Assembly: GCF_019207025.1 (NCBI RefSeq)
Contig: NZ_JAEEGC010000002.1
Location: forward strand, 1 to 64,000
DNA from: Clostridium thailandense
Lineage (GTDB): Bacteria; Bacillota; Clostridia; Clostridiales; Clostridiaceae
Direction: 5' to 3'
Length of the DNA stretch: 64,000 bases
Part shown: one piece after another, positions 63,070-64,000 of the stretch
Layout of the letters: each line of letters starts with the position of its first letter
How positions within the stretch are numbered: the stretch's first letter is position 1
Notes under the pieces: generated by a model
Seen by the model: the letters and a program-made list of their open reading frames with translations, nothing else
What the model was told of the DNA's origin: nothing
The model's database searches: none
Position numbers and translations under genes: made by a program

Positions 63070-64000
63070 ATGGGTAAAGTAACAGGTTTTAAGGAATATG
63101 AAAGAGAAAATCCCAAAAGACGTCCAGTAAAGGAAAGAATTAAGGATTATAAAGAAGTATATCATAGACTTCCTGAAGACAAATTAAGCCTTCAGGGAGC
63201 CAGATGCATGAATTGTGGAACTGCCTTTTGTAACTGGGGATGCCCACTTGGAAACTTAATTCCTGACTGGAATGATTTAGTATACAAAGGTGAATGGTAT
63301 AAGGCTTATGAAAGACTTTCCCTCACCAACACTTTCCCTGAATTCACTGGAAGAATATGTCCTGCACTTTGTGAGGGCTCATGTACTCTTGGAGTGAACA
63401 GAGAACCTGTCTCTGTAAGAGAAATAGAACTTAGTATAATTGAGAAGGCCTTTGAGGAGGGCTGGGTAAAGCCTAACCTTCCAAGAGTCAGAACAGGTAT
63501 GAAGGTAGCTGTAATAGGATCAGGTCCATCCGGCCTTTCTGCAGCCGCAGAATTAAATTCTGTAGGTCATACTGTTACTGTATTTGAAAGAGCAAATGAA
63601 ATAGGCGGATTACTGAGATATGGAATACCTGACTTTAAGCTTGAAAAGTATGTAGTAGACCGTAGATTAAATATAATGAAAGAAGAAGGAATAATCTTTA
63701 AAACTGGTTTTAATATTGGTGTAAATTACGGAACCAAGCATCTGTTAAAGGAATTTGATGCAGTTATATTAACAGGCGGTTCTACAACCCCTAGAGACCT
63801 CAATGTAGAAGGAAGAGAATTTAATGGAGTGCACTTTGCTATGGATTTCCTAGCACAACAAAATAAAAGAGTTAGCGGCAGTGACATCTTAGCTGAAGAA
63901 ATATCTGCTAAGGGTAAAGTTGTTGTAGTCATCGGCGGCGGAGATACTGGCTCAGACTGCATAGGCACTTCTATAAGACATGGTGCCAAAGCAGTTTATC
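63070..64000 (+). CDS. gltD: Glutamate synthase small subunit, partial (3' end beyond window)
   Basis: About 310 codons seen, of about 490. Start ATG 63070, with GGGAGG 7-8 nt upstream and 13 nt after gltB. N-terminal iron-sulfur region: ARCMNCGTAFCNWGCPLGN and the GRICPALCEGSC block (CxxC-type [4Fe-4S] ligands), FAD site VAVIGSGPSGLSAAAELNSV, and an NADPH-binding start VVVIGGGDTGSDC near residue 283. It feeds electrons from NAD(P)H to the large subunit. The stop codon is outside the window. Confidence 0.97.
   Translation, partial: MGKVTGFKEYERENPKRRPVKERIKDYKEVYHRLPEDKLSLQGARCMNCGTAFCNWGCPLGNLIPDWNDLVYKGEWYKAYERLSLTNTFPEFTGRICPALCEGSCTLGVNREPVSVREIELSIIEKAFEEGWVKPNLPRVRTGMKVAVIGSGPSGLSAAAELNSVGHTVTVFERANEIGGLLRYGIPDFKLEKYVVDRRLNIMKEEGIIFKTGFNIGVNYGTKHLLKEFDAVILTGGSTTPRDLNVEGREFNGVHFAMDFLAQQNKRVSGSDILAEEISAKGKVVVVIGGGDTGSDCIGTSIRHGAKAVY

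Noticed and set aside
1-64000. CRISPR array, prophage, tRNA or rRNA genes
   Set aside because: I found no regularly spaced repeats, no phage structural genes and no tRNA-like cloverleaf or rRNA sequence.

Overview
This 64 kb window is AT-rich chromosomal DNA from a low-GC Gram-positive anaerobe, most likely a Clostridium or a close relative. Evidence for this includes strong GGAGG ribosome sites, frequent TTG and GTG starts, cell-wall-binding-repeat (CWB2) surface protein, ferredoxin-type redox proteins, many methyl-accepting chemotaxis proteins and two-component systems, HD-GYP/HDOD signalling proteins and a Clostridium-type ArsR/ACR3 arsenic locus. I see no rRNA, tRNA, CRISPR array, prophage or intact insertion sequence. 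Species cannot be fixed from the sequence alone.

Layout. 0-6 kb: ribosomal protein L25, two chemotaxis receptors, and a decayed MarR-SDR locus. 6-9.3 kb: an FGGY sugar kinase, an FMN riboswitch with no riboflavin gene behind it, and an iron-sulfur aldo/keto reductase. 9.7-21.4 kb: a third chemotaxis receptor, a four-gene operon of stand-alone signalling modules (REC-kinase, REC-degenerate kinase, REC-HDOD, soluble kinase), a solute-binding/PAS/GGDEF/HD-GYP sensor that appears to start at ATT, and an OmpR-type two-component pair. 21.5-30.2 kb: secreted coiled-coil protein, small membrane protein, cation efflux (CDF), zinc-ribbon protein, lactate permease, FtsH with a divergent TetR gene, a VOC protein and an alkyltransferase-like protein. 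30.5-39.3 kb: two related two-component systems around a NlpC/P60 wall hydrolase and small proteins, then a YibE/F pair. 39.5-47 kb: a GNAT enzyme, a [NiFe] hydrogenase operon (small subunit, large subunit, maturation protease, cytochrome-b5-like protein, HypC, HypD), an ArsR regulator and an acetylornithine-type aminotransferase.

47.4-56.1 kb is the most interesting part. A rightward operon starts with a small protein carrying an in-frame TGA directly after a Cys codon (very probably selenocysteine, CC/Se motif family), followed by an HdrA-like fragment protein, a 2[4Fe-4S] ferredoxin, a DGC-domain protein fused to a glycine-cleavage-H-like lipoyl domain, two more DGC-domain proteins and a 62-aa protein. 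Converging on it is a leftward operon: ArsR, a beheaded ArsA remnant, ACR3 arsenite exporter, CoA-disulfide-reductase/rhodanese fusion, CxxC thioredoxin and an ArsP-type permease. Together they look like a thiol/persulfide/selenium carrier and metalloid handling island; the lipoyl-DGC fusion with a selenoprotein and HdrA/ferredoxin partners is the best candidate for an undescribed system.

56.4-64 kb: an ABC-ATPase-like remnant, a CWB2 surface protein and glutamate synthase gltB-gltD (gltD runs off the end). Across the window lie four copies of an interspersed element, two of which fold into long hairpins with compensating base changes, and several gene remnants (MarR, SDR, REC, MFS, ArsA, ABC), suggesting continuing gene loss.
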